A stretch of DNA of 21,129 nt from the NCBI GenBank assembly GCA_001779575.1, contig MFKM01000019.1, positions 3,867 to 24,995 on the forward strand, written 5' to 3'. The notes under the pieces are model-generated. The model was not told the origin of the DNA. It saw only the letters and a program-made list of their open reading frames with translations, and made no database searches. The position numbers and the translations under genes were made by a program. This document shows positions 21,051 through 21,129 of this stretch, piece by piece. Every line of letters starts with the position of its first letter. Positions within the stretch are counted from its first letter, which is position 1. The DNA comes from Candidatus Jorgensenbacteria bacterium RIFCSPLOWO2_12_FULL_42_11 (GTDB taxonomy: Bacteria; Patescibacteriota; Minisyncoccia; UBA6257; MFKM01).

Positions 21051-21129
21051 ATAGCTTACATTTTACACATCTAGCATCGCATTTTATTTGGCTTTTGGCA
21101 ACTCAACTAACAATTTTGAACCCCTCCCT

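Noticed and set aside
1..21129. CRISPR array, rRNA or an intact transposase
   Set aside because: No regularly spaced direct repeats, rRNA-like stretches or transposase motifs were found on either strand.

Overview
The window looks like part of a Candidate Phyla Radiation (Patescibacteria, probably Parcubacteria-type) chromosome. This is inferred from small, tightly packed genes, AT-rich DNA with GC-rich palindromes, many short membrane-anchored proteins, a surface protein of a kind common in these genomes, small tRNA genes mostly without an encoded CCA, and free-standing homing endonucleases. UGA is used as a stop (yvcK and the 115-aa gene before it), so the glycine-recoded UGA of Gracilibacteria/SR1 does not apply.

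Layout. 1-1588: the 3' part of cysS converges with a membrane-anchored helical protein. 1685-3864: tRNA-Gly(UCC), then a compact unit of ECF sigma factor, one-TM putative anti-sigma protein with a duplicated 43-residue module, and an exported helical protein, closed by a strong terminator. 3958-6073: hup (HU) and rny (RNase Y) on the minus strand, separated by a 228-bp MITE-like element with perfect 19-bp terminal inverted repeats. 6154-8018: murC with two in-frame palindromic insertions, converging on a truncated phosphomannomutase/phosphoglucomutase that carries a third. 8048-11877: ftsK, a RodZ-like membrane HTH protein and recA. 11892-13968: a surface protein with a tail-collar-like domain, yvcK, a small anchored protein and tRNA-His, all on the minus strand. 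13953-15583: an HNH endonuclease overlapping tRNA-His, yraN with an in-frame repeat insertion, and a divergent LAGLIDADG endonuclease. 15584-16758: a structured non-coding stretch, tRNA-Val, a two-gene small-protein operon, a 71-aa anchored protein and tRNA-Gly(GCC). 16969-21050: a HisB-type phosphatase, then minus-strand aminotransferase, clpP and nusA (consensus promoter and leader hairpin), a two-TM protein and tRNA-Glu.

Most genes are core housekeeping: translation (cysS, tRNAs), RNA decay and transcription (rny, nusA), cell wall (murC, possibly yvcK), chromosome handling (ftsK, recA, hup) and proteolysis (clpP). The least ordinary signal is a set of palindromic elements inserted inside or at the end of conserved genes without breaking the frame (murC twice, pgm, yraN, the rny stop). 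They resemble in concept the in-frame palindromic elements of Rickettsia. Two of them, the rny-end element and the first murC insert, seem to share an end motif. Also notable are the two homing endonucleases around yraN and the sigma/anti-sigma/exported protein cassette.
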